DNA of 15,256 nt, taken from Devosia sp. GTDB lineage: Bacteria > Pseudomonadota > Alphaproteobacteria > Rhizobiales > Devosiaceae. Every line of letters starts with the position of its first letter. The first letter of the stretch is position 1. This document shows positions 8,380 to 14,471 of this stretch, piece by piece. Below the pieces are notes generated by a model that ran no database searches, had not been told where the DNA came from, and saw only the letters and a list, made by a program, of their open reading frames with translations. The translations under genes and the position numbers were made by a program. The stretch lies in the NCBI GenBank assembly GCA_016793415.1, contig JAEUMC010000960.1:1-15256 (forward strand). Reading direction: 5' to 3'.

Positions 8380-9612
8380 CTAAAGCAGTCCCTCGATCGC
8401 CGTCTTGGCGTCCTTCAGCGCCTGCTCCGGCGTCTTCTGGCCGAGCTTGGCGGCTTCGAGTTCCTTGCCCACGGCGTCGGTCAGCTGGTTCCAGTTGCCG
8501 ATCACCGGCGGGACCACCGCGGTGTCGAGCGCCTGAAACACCACTTCGCGGCTCTCGGGCACCGGCTGGTCGAGATAGCCCTGGAGGGCTGCGGCGTCGG
8601 AGACGGCGGGGAGTTCCCAGCCGGCGGCGATGCGAAGGTCCACGGCGGCCTTGGATGAGGTGAGGAACTTGATCCACTGGTAGGCTTCGGCCGGGTGAGC
8701 GCTGTTGGCCGAGACGGCGACGCCATTGGCGAAGAAGTGGTGCGCCTTGTTGGTCTTGCCCGGCTCGAGCGCGATGTCCCACTTGAACTTGGCATTGGCG
8801 GCGAAATCGCCGAGCAGCCAGATGCCGGTGCGGAGCATGGCGATCTTGCCGGCCTTGAACAGGTCCTCGGAGGATTGCCCGGCCATTTCGACATCCGACG
8901 GGGTGACCTTGTAGCTGTTCACCTTGTCGATCATCCAGGTCAGCGTCTCGACATTCTCAGGCGAGTCGATGGTGACGGTCTTTTTGTCGGGCGAGAGGAT
9001 CGAGCCGCCATTCTGGGCGATGGTCTTGTAGAATTCCCAGAACTGGATCGGGGCGAAATCGCCCCACACGCCCTTGGCCGGATCGGTCAGCTTCTGGGCG
9101 GCTTCCAGTTCTTCCTTCCAGGTCCAGTCGGCCGTGGGGTAGGCGACGCCGGCGGCATCGAACAGGTCCTTGTTGTAGAACAGCACGACGTTGGAGAAGC
9201 TCTCGACCAGGCCATACTGCTTGCCATCCTGGGCGAAGGCGGCCAGCGCCGTCGGGTTGTAGACCGAGGTCGAGAAACCGGTATCGGCCGCGATCAGCGG
9301 CGTCAGGTCGGCAAGCGCGCCCTTTTCCGCGTAGGTGACGAAGTTCTCGAAGTTGAGCTCGAAGGCGTCGGGCGCCTGCTTGGCCGCCACGACGGTCTGC
9401 AGCTTGGTGAAGTAGGCGTCCCAGGCAGCGGTCTCGTAGGTGACCTTGATGCCGGGATGCTCGGCCTCGAAGGCCGCGATGGTGGCGTCGAGTTCCTTCA
9501 GATAGTTCGGCGCGGCCGAGAAGGTCATGTACTTGATGGTCACGTCCTCGGCGAGCGCCGGGGTGATGAGGGCGGTGGCGAGCAGCAGCCCGGTGAAAGT
9601 CCTACGCAGCAT
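8380..9612 (-). CDS. Sugar ABC transporter substrate-binding protein
   Basis: Periplasmic solute-binding protein of the MalE/UgpB-type extracellular family 1, 410 residues. A Sec signal peptide is clear: basic MLRR, hydrophobic core, then ITPALA with cleavage after A21, leaving a mature N-terminus EDVTIKYMTF. The mature protein shows the family's layout: an early AAFEAEHPGIKVTYE segment, APDAFELNFENFVTYAEKG near 80-98, and a late HPAEAYQWIKFLTS segment. Start ATG at 9612 has a strong AAGGAGG site 10 nt upstream, fitting the high expression usual for binding proteins. It follows the second permease by 31 bp and precedes GH31; together these indicate import of an alpha-linked oligosaccharide. 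The exact ligand cannot be inferred. A palindromic repeat follows its stop and may protect its mRNA. Confidence 0.95.
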   Translation of the reverse strand: MLRRTFTGLLLATALITPALAEDVTIKYMTFSAAPNYLKELDATIAAFEAEHPGIKVTYETAAWDAYFTKLQTVVAAKQAPDAFELNFENFVTYAEKGALADLTPLIAADTGFSTSVYNPTALAAFAQDGKQYGLVESFSNVVLFYNKDLFDAAGVAYPTADWTWKEELEAAQKLTDPAKGVWGDFAPIQFWEFYKTIAQNGGSILSPDKKTVTIDSPENVETLTWMIDKVNSYKVTPSDVEMAGQSSEDLFKAGKIAMLRTGIWLLGDFAANAKFKWDIALEPGKTNKAHHFFANGVAVSANSAHPAEAYQWIKFLTSSKAAVDLRIAAGWELPAVSDAAALQGYLDQPVPESREVVFQALDTAVVPPVIGNWNQLTDAVGKELEAAKLGQKTPEQALKDAKTAIEGLL

Positions 9613-9643
9613 GGTCTTTTCTCCTCCTTGAGACCGATGGTCG

Positions 9644-10636
9644 TTATTTGAGCCCGGTGTGGGACAGGCCCTTGATGATGAAGCGCTGGGCGAAGACGTA
9701 GACGGCGATGATCGGCAGCGTGGCGATCACCGCGCCGGCCATCAGCACGTTCCAGTCGGTGGTCCAGCGGCCCTGCAGCGCGCTGAGGCCGAGCGGCAAG
9801 GTCATCATCGATTGGTCGGTGGTGATGATCAGCGGCCACAGAAAGCTGTTCCAGCTGGCCATGAAGGCGAACACCGCGAGGGTGGCGAGCGCCGGACGCG
9901 CCAGGTGGATGGCGATGGTGAAAAAGATCCTGATATAGCCGGCGCCATCGATGAAGGCGGCTTCTTCGATCTCCTTGGGCAACCTCAGGAAGAACTGGCG
10001 CAGCAGGAAGGTGCCGAAGGCGCCGAAACTCGAGGGGAGGATCAGCGCCTGGTAGGAGTTGGTCCAGCCGAGCCAGTTCATGATGATGAACAGCGGGGTG
10101 AGGGTCACCTGCTGCGGGATCATCAGCGTCGCGAGATAGGCATAGAACAGCACGGTGCGGCCGCGGAATTCGATGCGCGCGAAGGCGTAGCCGCTCATGG
10201 CGCAGAACAGCACCATCAGCGCCGTCGAGGTGACCGAGACGAAGATCGAGTTGATGAGGAACTGGCCGACCGGGGCGCTGTCGAACACCTTGGCATAGTT
10301 GTCGAGCGTTGCCGGGTCAGGCAGCCACTGCGGCGGCGTGACGAAGGTGGCGCCGGCGGTCTTCAGCGAGGTCGAGACCATCCAGGCAAAAGGCAGCAGC
10401 ATGATTGCCGCGCCGGCAATGAGGATGGCGTAGGTCGCGAGGTCGGTCGCGCGAAGCGGAGGCCGCTTGCGCTGACTGAGAGAGACGGCCCCCTCCCGGC
10501 CTCCCCCATCAAGGGGGAGGTGAAGAGACGAGCTTGTGGTGCTGGTGGTGCCAAGCGCACCGGCAGGCACCTCCCCCCTTGTGGGGGACGATGGGAGGGG
10601 GCCGTCTCGGCCGGCAAGGAACACTGGCTCAGCCAT
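9644..10636 (-). CDS. Sugar ABC transporter permease (MalG type) with in-frame repeat-derived N-terminus
   Basis: Inner-membrane permease of 330 residues; MalG-type homologues are usually about 275-285. Six hydrophobic segments are visible, from ATYAILIAGAAIMLLPFAW (residues ~68-85) to the C-terminal VLMAGAVIATLPIIAVYVFA, and the EAA loop that contacts the ATPase is EEAAFIDGAGY at 224-234. The start ATG at 10636 overlaps the upstream permease stop by 8 nt (ATGGCTGA), the usual coupled arrangement. Residues 10-52 are encoded by a palindromic repeat (10482-10608) that keeps the frame open; after it comes SQRKRPPLRATDLATY, the normal-looking lead-in to the first helix. No ATG, GTG or TTG in frame lies between the repeat and the first helix, so translation must start before or within the repeat. 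A GTG inside it (codon 23) is an alternative start but has a poorly spaced ribosome site. Confidence 0.93.
   Translation of the reverse strand: MAEPVFLAGRDGPLPSSPTRGEVPAGALGTTSTTSSSLHLPLDGGGREGAVSLSQRKRPPLRATDLATYAILIAGAAIMLLPFAWMVSTSLKTAGATFVTPPQWLPDPATLDNYAKVFDSAPVGQFLINSIFVSVTSTALMVLFCAMSGYAFARIEFRGRTVLFYAYLATLMIPQQVTLTPLFIIMNWLGWTNSYQALILPSSFGAFGTFLLRQFFLRLPKEIEEAAFIDGAGYIRIFFTIAIHLARPALATLAVFAFMASWNSFLWPLIITTDQSMMTLPLGLSALQGRWTTDWNVLMAGAVIATLPIIAVYVFAQRFIIKGLSHTGLK
10482..10608. repeat. 127-bp palindromic repeat, family 1, inside a permease coding sequence
   Basis: Inverted arms of 41 nt (10482-10522 and 10568-10608) match at 35 positions around a 45-nt centre. The outer 16 nt (GAGACGGCCCCCTCCC) are identical, and each arm contains a small hairpin such as CCTCCCCCATCAAGGGGGAGG-like sequence. 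The inner core (CCCCCACAAGGGGG) matches the repeat at 8248-8367, so both belong to one family. Here it lies within an open reading frame, near the 5' end of the permease gene. Confidence 0.88.
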
Positions 10637-11513
10637 CGGACCGATCCAGTTTCTTCTGCAGCAGGTTCTGCGCGATGGTGACCGCGAAGATCAGCGCGAA
10701 CAGCACCCAGGAGATCGCCGAGGCGTAGCCCATCTTGTAGTAGCTGAAGGCGTTCTTGTAGATCAGCTCGACCATCACCGAGGTGGCGCCCGCCGGGCCG
10801 CCCTGGGTCATGATCCAGACCTGGTCGAACACCTGGAACGACGAGATCAGCGAGATGGTGGTGACGAAGAAGGTGGTCGGCGCCAGCATCGGGAAGGTGA
10901 TCGACCAGAAGCGCTGCCAGGGCGTGGCGCCATCGAGCGCGGCGGCTTCGTAGAGGGGTTCGGGGATATCCTGCAGGCCCGCGAGGTAAATCACCGTGAC
11001 GAAGCCGATATCCTTCCAGACCGAGGTGAGGATGACGCCGGTCATTGCCCAGGCCGGGTCGAACAGCCAGCCCGGACCCTTGATGCCGATGGCGCCGAGC
11101 GCGAAGTTGATCAGCCCGTATTGCGGGTTGAGCAGCCACTTCCAGATCAGCGACACCGCCACCCAGGAGGTGACGACCGGCACGAAATAGATCGCCCGGA
11201 ACACCGCGCGACCCCGGATGAGGCGATTGAGCAGCAAGGCGAGGCCGAGCGCGATCAGCACCACCGAAGGCAGGTAGCCGAGGATGAAAGTGAGGGTATT
11301 GCGGAGCGCACCGAGCACCGCCGGGTCGCCGAGCGCGGCGACATAGTTGTCGAGGCCGACCCAGCTGAGCTCGCCGATCAGGTCCCACTGGGAAAAGCTG
11401 AGCACCAGCGAGGACAGCACCGGCGCCATCAGGAACACCACCATGCCGGCCAGGCTGGGCAGCAGCAGCACCGTCAGCGCCAGATACTTGGAGCGATCGG
11501 CGGCGGGGCTCAT
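10629..11513 (-). CDS. Sugar ABC transporter permease (MalF/UgpA type)
   Basis: Inner-membrane permease of 294 residues, normal length for the MalF/UgpA-like branch of carbohydrate uptake transporters. Hydrophobic segments run from LALTVLLLPSLAGMVVFLMA (residues 11-30) to the C-terminal SAISWVLFALIFAVTIAQNL. The cytoplasmic EAA loop that docks the ATPase is at about 189-208: EAAALDGATPWQRFWSITFP. The N-terminal SFSQWDLIG and WVGLDNYVAAL segments are family hallmarks. ATG at 11513 overlaps the lacI stop (ATGA), and its own stop overlaps the next permease by 8 nt, so three genes are translationally linked. It should pair with the downstream permease as a heterodimer. The cognate ATPase is not encoded in the operon. 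Confidence 0.95.
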   Translation of the reverse strand: MSPAADRSKYLALTVLLLPSLAGMVVFLMAPVLSSLVLSFSQWDLIGELSWVGLDNYVAALGDPAVLGALRNTLTFILGYLPSVVLIALGLALLLNRLIRGRAVFRAIYFVPVVTSWVAVSLIWKWLLNPQYGLINFALGAIGIKGPGWLFDPAWAMTGVILTSVWKDIGFVTVIYLAGLQDIPEPLYEAAALDGATPWQRFWSITFPMLAPTTFFVTTISLISSFQVFDQVWIMTQGGPAGATSVMVELIYKNAFSYYKMGYASAISWVLFALIFAVTIAQNLLQKKLDRSDG

Positions 11514-12532
11514 CTCGCCCCCCGCCGGCTGACGCTGTCGCGTTCGACGATGGCGACGTCGATGAAGCTCTCGCGCGGAGCATCGGCCTTGTTGAGGATG
11601 GCGCTGATCAGCCGGCCGGCGAGCTGGCCCTTGCCGAGGATCGACTGATCGACGGTGGTGAGGGCCGGATAGACCATGCGCGAGATCGACAGGTTGTCGA
11701 AGCCCATCACCGAATAGTCTTCCGGGATCCGCTTGCCGAGGCGGTGCAGACCGGCAAGGAGGCCGGCGGCGATCAGGTCGGCGGTGCAGAAGGCGGCGGT
11801 GGTGTGCGGCAGCGCCACCAGCCCGGCGGCCGCCTCGGCGCCCCAGTCGAAGGTGACGGAGCCCGAGAGGATGCGGGAGGGATCAAAGCCGATGCCGGCT
11901 TCGGCCAGGGCTCGCTTGTAGCCGTCGACACGCCGCTCGATGACCCCGTCGGTGCGAATCACCCCGGTGACCAGCGCCACGCCGGAATGGCCCTGGTCGA
12001 TCAGGTACCTGGTGGCGCGGTAGGCGGCGGCTTCGTCATCGACGCCAAGGCGATAAAAACTGGGGTCGTCGATATAGCTGTCGATCAGCAGGGTCGGCAA
12101 AGCCAGCTCGCGCAGCCGCTCGTAGAGCGCCTCGCGATAGACGCCGAGGACGATCAGCGCGTCCATGTTCCAATGCGAAAGGGTGTCGAGCTGGGCGTTG
12201 CCCTCTCCCACCCCCGTCAGCATCATGTAGTAGCCGTTGGCGCGGAGCGCGCTTTCGATGCCGGAGATCATCTCGGCATAGAACGGGTTGTCGAGCAGCA
12301 GCTGGTTCTGGTTCTCGGTGAACGGGATGATCACCCCGACCATACGCGAGGCATTGGAGACGAGGCTGCGGGCACTCATGTTGGGCCGGTAGCCGAGGGT
12401 CTTCACCGCCGCCATGATGCGCTCGATGGTCTCGTCCGACGCCTTGGCACGTCGACCGTTGATAACGTTGGAAACCGTCATCGGCGAGACGTTCGCGGCA
12501 AGCGCAATGTCCTTGATCGTGGCCCGGGCCAA
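11510..12532 (-). CDS. LacI-family transcriptional repressor of the sugar operon
   Basis: A 340-residue LacI/GalR-type repressor. The N-terminal helix-turn-helix is textbook (ATIKDIALAANVSPMTVSNV at 4-22, then VINGRRAKAS), with the hinge region NMSARSL at 51-57 and a periplasmic-binding-protein-like effector domain from ~64 (MVGVIIPFTENQ) to the end. The start is a TTG (12532-12530), chosen because it begins exactly at the conserved N-terminus and has a strong AGGGAGGA site 8 nt upstream; no ATG or GTG fits. It is the first gene of the operon, overlapping the first permease by ATGA. Two operator-like sequences in its own leader and over its promoter predict autoregulation. The inducer is presumably the transported sugar or a product of GH31 cleavage. 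Confidence 0.95.
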   Translation of the reverse strand: MARATIKDIALAANVSPMTVSNVINGRRAKASDETIERIMAAVKTLGYRPNMSARSLVSNASRMVGVIIPFTENQNQLLLDNPFYAEMISGIESALRANGYYMMLTGVGEGNAQLDTLSHWNMDALIVLGVYREALYERLRELALPTLLIDSYIDDPSFYRLGVDDEAAAYRATRYLIDQGHSGVALVTGVIRTDGVIERRVDGYKRALAEAGIGFDPSRILSGSVTFDWGAEAAAGLVALPHTTAAFCTADLIAAGLLAGLHRLGKRIPEDYSVMGFDNLSISRMVYPALTTVDQSILGKGQLAGRLISAILNKADAPRESFIDVAIVERDSVSRRGAR

Positions 12533-12569
12533 ATCCGTAGTCCTCCCTGGAGCCGATCCTCGGCTCGCG

Positions 12570-12583
12570 GTTTTGCGTTAAAC
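12570..12583. promoter_or_regulatory. LacI-type operator 1 (leader)
   Basis: GTTTTGCGTTAAAC, an imperfect palindrome centred on CG, with the GTTT...AAAC ends expected of LacI-family sites. It differs at one base from operator 2 and lies 75 bp from it, in the 5' leader 37 nt before the lacI TTG start. Confidence 0.7.
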
Positions 12584-12644
12584 CTGCCTGCTCATGGTGC
12601 CGTGCGGCGATTCTTGGGGCGATCGACCTGCACGGAAAGCGGAA

Positions 12645-12658
12645 GTTTTACGTTAAAC
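12645..12658. promoter_or_regulatory. LacI-type operator 2 (over transcription start)
   Basis: GTTTTACGTTAAAC, palindromic except for one base pair, with the central CG typical of LacI-family operators. It begins 7 nt after the -10 hexamer of the minus-strand promoter, so it covers the expected transcription start, a classic repressing position. Confidence 0.75.
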
Positions 12659-12665
12659 CGATGCT

Positions 12666-12694
12666 TTGATAGGCCTGCTGCCAACCGCTGTCAA
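12666..12694 (-). promoter_or_regulatory. Sigma70 promoter of the sugar operon
   Basis: On the minus strand, TTGACA (12694-12689, perfect -35), a 17-bp spacer, and TATCAA (12671-12666, four of six -10 matches). Transcription would start near 12659, giving a leader of about 125 nt to the lacI start. The flanking LacI-type operators support it. Confidence 0.75.
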
Positions 12695-12776
12695 TGCCGA
12701 TGCGGCGCGCGGTGACCGCGGTGGGGGTGTGCCGTCGGGTCACGGGAGGCGAGGATACGGGGGAGTTGCGATGGCT

Positions 12777-12803
12777 GTCAGGCAATTGTCAGCTTCCCGT
12801 CAG
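12777..12803. promoter_or_regulatory. Three phased GTCAG direct repeats upstream of the response regulator
   Basis: GTCAG occurs at 12777, 12788 and 12799, exactly 11 bp apart. Tandem half-sites with one-turn spacing are how OmpR/PhoB-family regulators bind; the first two repeats also resemble a Pho box (CTGTCA...TGTCA). The array lies about 155 bp before the response-regulator start. It may be autoregulation by that protein or control by PhoB. Confidence 0.5.
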
Positions 12804-12956
12804 CATGCCGTGGCTAAGAGTTGCTGCCGAGGATGAAACTAAACTGTGTCAAATCACGTTTCTCATCTCGCGGCGGTCTCACGCCGTTTTGATTGGCGGG
12901 TCGCAAGGTCCGGCAATAACTCAGCAATTCGTAGCCAGTGGCTCGGGGTACCTCAC

Positions 12957-13640
12957 ATGAACAGACGGCGCATCCTGATTGTCGACGACGATGCCGACCT
13001 CAGAAAGACTTTGATCGATCAGCTGACGCACTATCGCGAGTTCGATCTGGTAGAGGCGGAATCCGCGTCCGACGCGCTGGGCAAGGTCCGCGGCGCGCAT
13101 GTCGACCTGATGCTGCTGGATGTCGGGCTGCCCGACATGGATGGCCGCGAGGCGGTGAAGATCCTGAGGCGCGAGGGCTTCAAGAGTCCGATCATCATGC
13201 TGACGGCGCAGGACAGCGATTCCGACGAGATTCTCGGGCTCGAGTCGGGCGCCAATGACTACGTGACCAAGCCGTTCCGGTTCTCGGTGCTTCTGGCGCG
13301 CATCCGCGCCTCGCTGCGCCAGCACGACCAGAGCGAGGACGTGGTGTTCACCATCGGGCCCTACAGCTTCCAGCCGGCGGCCAAGCTGCTCGAGGCGCCT
13401 GATGGGGCCAAGGTGCGGCTGACCGACAAGGAAACCTCGATCCTCAAGTATCTCTACCGCCAGGGTCCCAAGACCATCACTCGCGAGATCCTGCTCAAGG
13501 AAGTGTGGGGCTACAACAACCGGGTCACCACGCACACGCTGGAAACCCACATCTACCGGCTGCGCCAGAAGATCGAGCGCGACCCGTCCAATGCGCGGCT
13601 GCTGGTCACCGAGGATGGCGGCTACCGGCTGGTGCCGTAA
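12957..13640 (+). CDS. cenR: OmpR/PhoB-family response regulator, CenR/OtpR-like
   Basis: A 227-residue response regulator with an N-terminal receiver and a C-terminal winged-helix DNA-binding domain. Receiver residues are all present: acidic pocket D10-D12, phospho-acceptor D55 in LMLLDVGLPD, T83 and K105 in YVTKPF. The winged helix (~125-227) includes LTDKETSILKYLYR, VWGYN, THTLETHIYRLRQKIE and GGYRLVP. The ATG at 12957 is chosen because MNRRRILIVDDD is the canonical receiver start; upstream in-frame codons look non-coding. Sequence style and the following cyclic-nucleotide-binding gene match the CenR/OtpR regulators of Caulobacter and Brucella, which control cell-envelope genes; the symbol is my reading from family resemblance and context, at about 60% certainty. 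No sensor kinase is adjacent, so it is an orphan here. Confidence 0.95.
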   Translation: MNRRRILIVDDDADLRKTLIDQLTHYREFDLVEAESASDALGKVRGAHVDLMLLDVGLPDMDGREAVKILRREGFKSPIIMLTAQDSDSDEILGLESGANDYVTKPFRFSVLLARIRASLRQHDQSEDVVFTIGPYSFQPAAKLLEAPDGAKVRLTDKETSILKYLYRQGPKTITREILLKEVWGYNNRVTTHTLETHIYRLRQKIERDPSNARLLVTEDGGYRLVP

Positions 13641-13670
13641 GGGCCGGACCGGGCGACAGCCGGTGCATAA

Positions 13671-13700
13671 CTTTTGCCGCGTGGGCCGACGCGGCAAAAG
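13671..13700. terminator. Perfect 12-bp stem-loop after the response regulator
   Basis: CTTTTGCCGCGT (13671-13682) and ACGCGGCAAAAG (13689-13700) pair perfectly around GGGCCG, 31 nt after the response-regulator stop. The strong stem suggests a terminator or 3'-end stabiliser, but no free T-run follows on the plus strand, so intrinsic termination is uncertain. Confidence 0.5.
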
Positions 13701-13706
13701 GGATTC

Positions 13707-13734
13707 CTGACAGCGGCAAGAAATGCTCTATATC
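13707..13734 (+). promoter_or_regulatory. Probable sigma70 promoter of the cyclic-nucleotide-binding gene
   Basis: CTGACA (13707-13712, five of six -35 matches), a 16-bp spacer and TATATC (13729-13734, four of six). It lies just past the stem-loop and about 68 nt before the gene, suggesting the gene can be transcribed independently. CCTGACAGC here is the reverse complement of GCTGTCAGG at 12774-12782 in the GTCAG array. Confidence 0.5.
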
Positions 13735-13751
13735 GAGGGCCGCGGCACAAC

Positions 13752-13769
13752 CGGGCGCTGAGGCGCCCG
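13752..13769 (+). other. Leader hairpin before the cyclic-nucleotide-binding gene
   Basis: CGGGCGC and GCGCCCG pair as a 7-bp stem around a TGAG tetraloop, 32 nt before the ATG. It would form in the mRNA leader from the predicted promoter. Function unknown. Confidence 0.4.
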
Positions 13770-13801
13770 CGAAGTGGCTGGCGGTCCGGGAATAGGGCGG
13801 G

Positions 13802-14257
13802 ATGCAACTCGACGACGCGGCGACGATTCTGGGACGTGCGGATTTCTTCGAAATCTGCGACGCCGAGCAGCGGCGATTGCTTGCGTTCGCCTCGGAACGG
13901 AAGAAATTCCGCCCCGGCAGCGTCATCTATGCCTCGGGTGACCAGCCCGAAGGCGCGCATGTGCTGGTTTCCGGCACGGTGTCGAGCACCCAGGACGGCG
14001 CCGAGAACAACCCCTACCTGATCCACGAGGTCGGCGCGGTGCTGGGCGCCATGGCACTGGTGATCCCCAAGCCGCGGCCGGTGACGATCAAGGCGATCGA
14101 TGCGGTGGAAACGCTGTTCGTGCCGCGCACCGCGTTCATGAAGCTGGCGAACCAGTATCCCGATCTCGCAGGTCGGGCAGCCGACCGCATCCGGCGCGAA
14201 CTCACCAGCTATCTCGGGGCAATCGAAGGCTCGCGCGGTCGTTTCGGCAAGGGGTAG
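13802..14257 (+). CDS. Stand-alone cyclic-nucleotide-binding (CRP-fold) domain protein
   Basis: A 151-residue protein that is almost entirely one cNMP-binding beta-roll: LGRADFFEICDAEQRRLLAFASE, FRPGSVIYASGDQPEGAHVLVSGTV, then the cassette and a C-terminal helix. There is no helix-turn-helix, so it is not a CRP-like transcription factor; such proteins are often labelled cAMP-dependent kinase regulatory subunits. The phosphate-binding cassette is degenerate: the expected GE.L is GAMAL (A83 where Glu is usual), and the arginine R92 is followed by Pro-Val. Canonical cAMP binding is therefore doubtful. The ATG at 13802 is the first possible start, as a TAG lies in frame just upstream; the ribosome site (AGGGCGGG) abuts it closely. 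From memory, a similar gene follows otpR in Brucella, suggesting a conserved partnership. Role unknown. Confidence 0.88.
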   Translation: MQLDDAATILGRADFFEICDAEQRRLLAFASERKKFRPGSVIYASGDQPEGAHVLVSGTVSSTQDGAENNPYLIHEVGAVLGAMALVIPKPRPVTIKAIDAVETLFVPRTAFMKLANQYPDLAGRAADRIRRELTSYLGAIEGSRGRFGKG

Positions 14258-14278
14258 GGCGTCCAGCGATTGGGCTGT

Positions 14279-14300
14279 GCGGTCGGTGATTTTGGACCGC
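14279..14300 (+). terminator. Weak stem-loop after the cyclic-nucleotide-binding gene
   Basis: GCGGTC and GACCGC (14279-14284, 14295-14300) form a 6-bp stem with a 10-nt loop, followed after a short gap by CTTTTCC. Weak by itself; the palindromic repeat just downstream is a stronger candidate for ending transcription. Confidence 0.25.
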
Positions 14301-14318
14301 TGCCAGACTTTTCCTCGG

Positions 14319-14412
14319 CGTCATCCCCGCGAAGGCGGGGACCCAGTGGGATCTCTCAGCCTCAGCGGGTGCCGCGGCATCCCACTAGGTTCCCGCCTGC
14401 GCGGGAATGACG
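14319..14412. repeat. 94-bp palindromic repeat, family 2, between convergent genes
   Basis: Inverted arms of 34 nt (14319-14352 and 14379-14412) match at 30 positions around a 26-nt spacer. The ends read CGTCATCCCCGCGAAGGCGG, a motif that recurs between genes in many proteobacteria. It is unlike the two family 1 repeats. Sitting between convergent genes, its hairpin may stop or trim both transcripts. Confidence 0.88.
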
Positions 14413-14471
14413 GCGGTGGTGTGCTGGAATCCGTGGCTAGCCGGAGTGAAGGCCCCGCTGTTCCACGTGAA

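Noticed and set aside
5019..9651. Long open frames on the plus strand opposite the GH31 and binding-protein genes (for example 5019-6869, 7122-8663, 8695-9651)
   Set aside because: They mirror strong GH31 and ABC binding-protein genes on the minus strand, have low-complexity Gly/Arg/Val-rich products without recognisable domains, and are typical antisense frames of GC-rich DNA.
9659..12715. Plus-strand open frames opposite the permeases and lacI (9659-10681, 10536-11648, 11744-12715)
   Set aside because: The minus-strand genes are certain from motifs and overlaps, and the antisense products look like shadow translations rich in His/Arg/Gly.
12846..12956. Starting the response regulator 37 codons earlier at 12846
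   Set aside because: Receiver domains begin a few residues before ILIVDDD, which fits the ATG at 12957; the extra residues show no conserved character.
12533..12956. Search for a small gene or RNA in the 424-bp gap between lacI and the response regulator
   Set aside because: The gap is explained by the sugar-operon promoter, two operators and the GTCAG array; no short frame with a ribosome site and no tRNA-like or riboswitch-like fold was seen.
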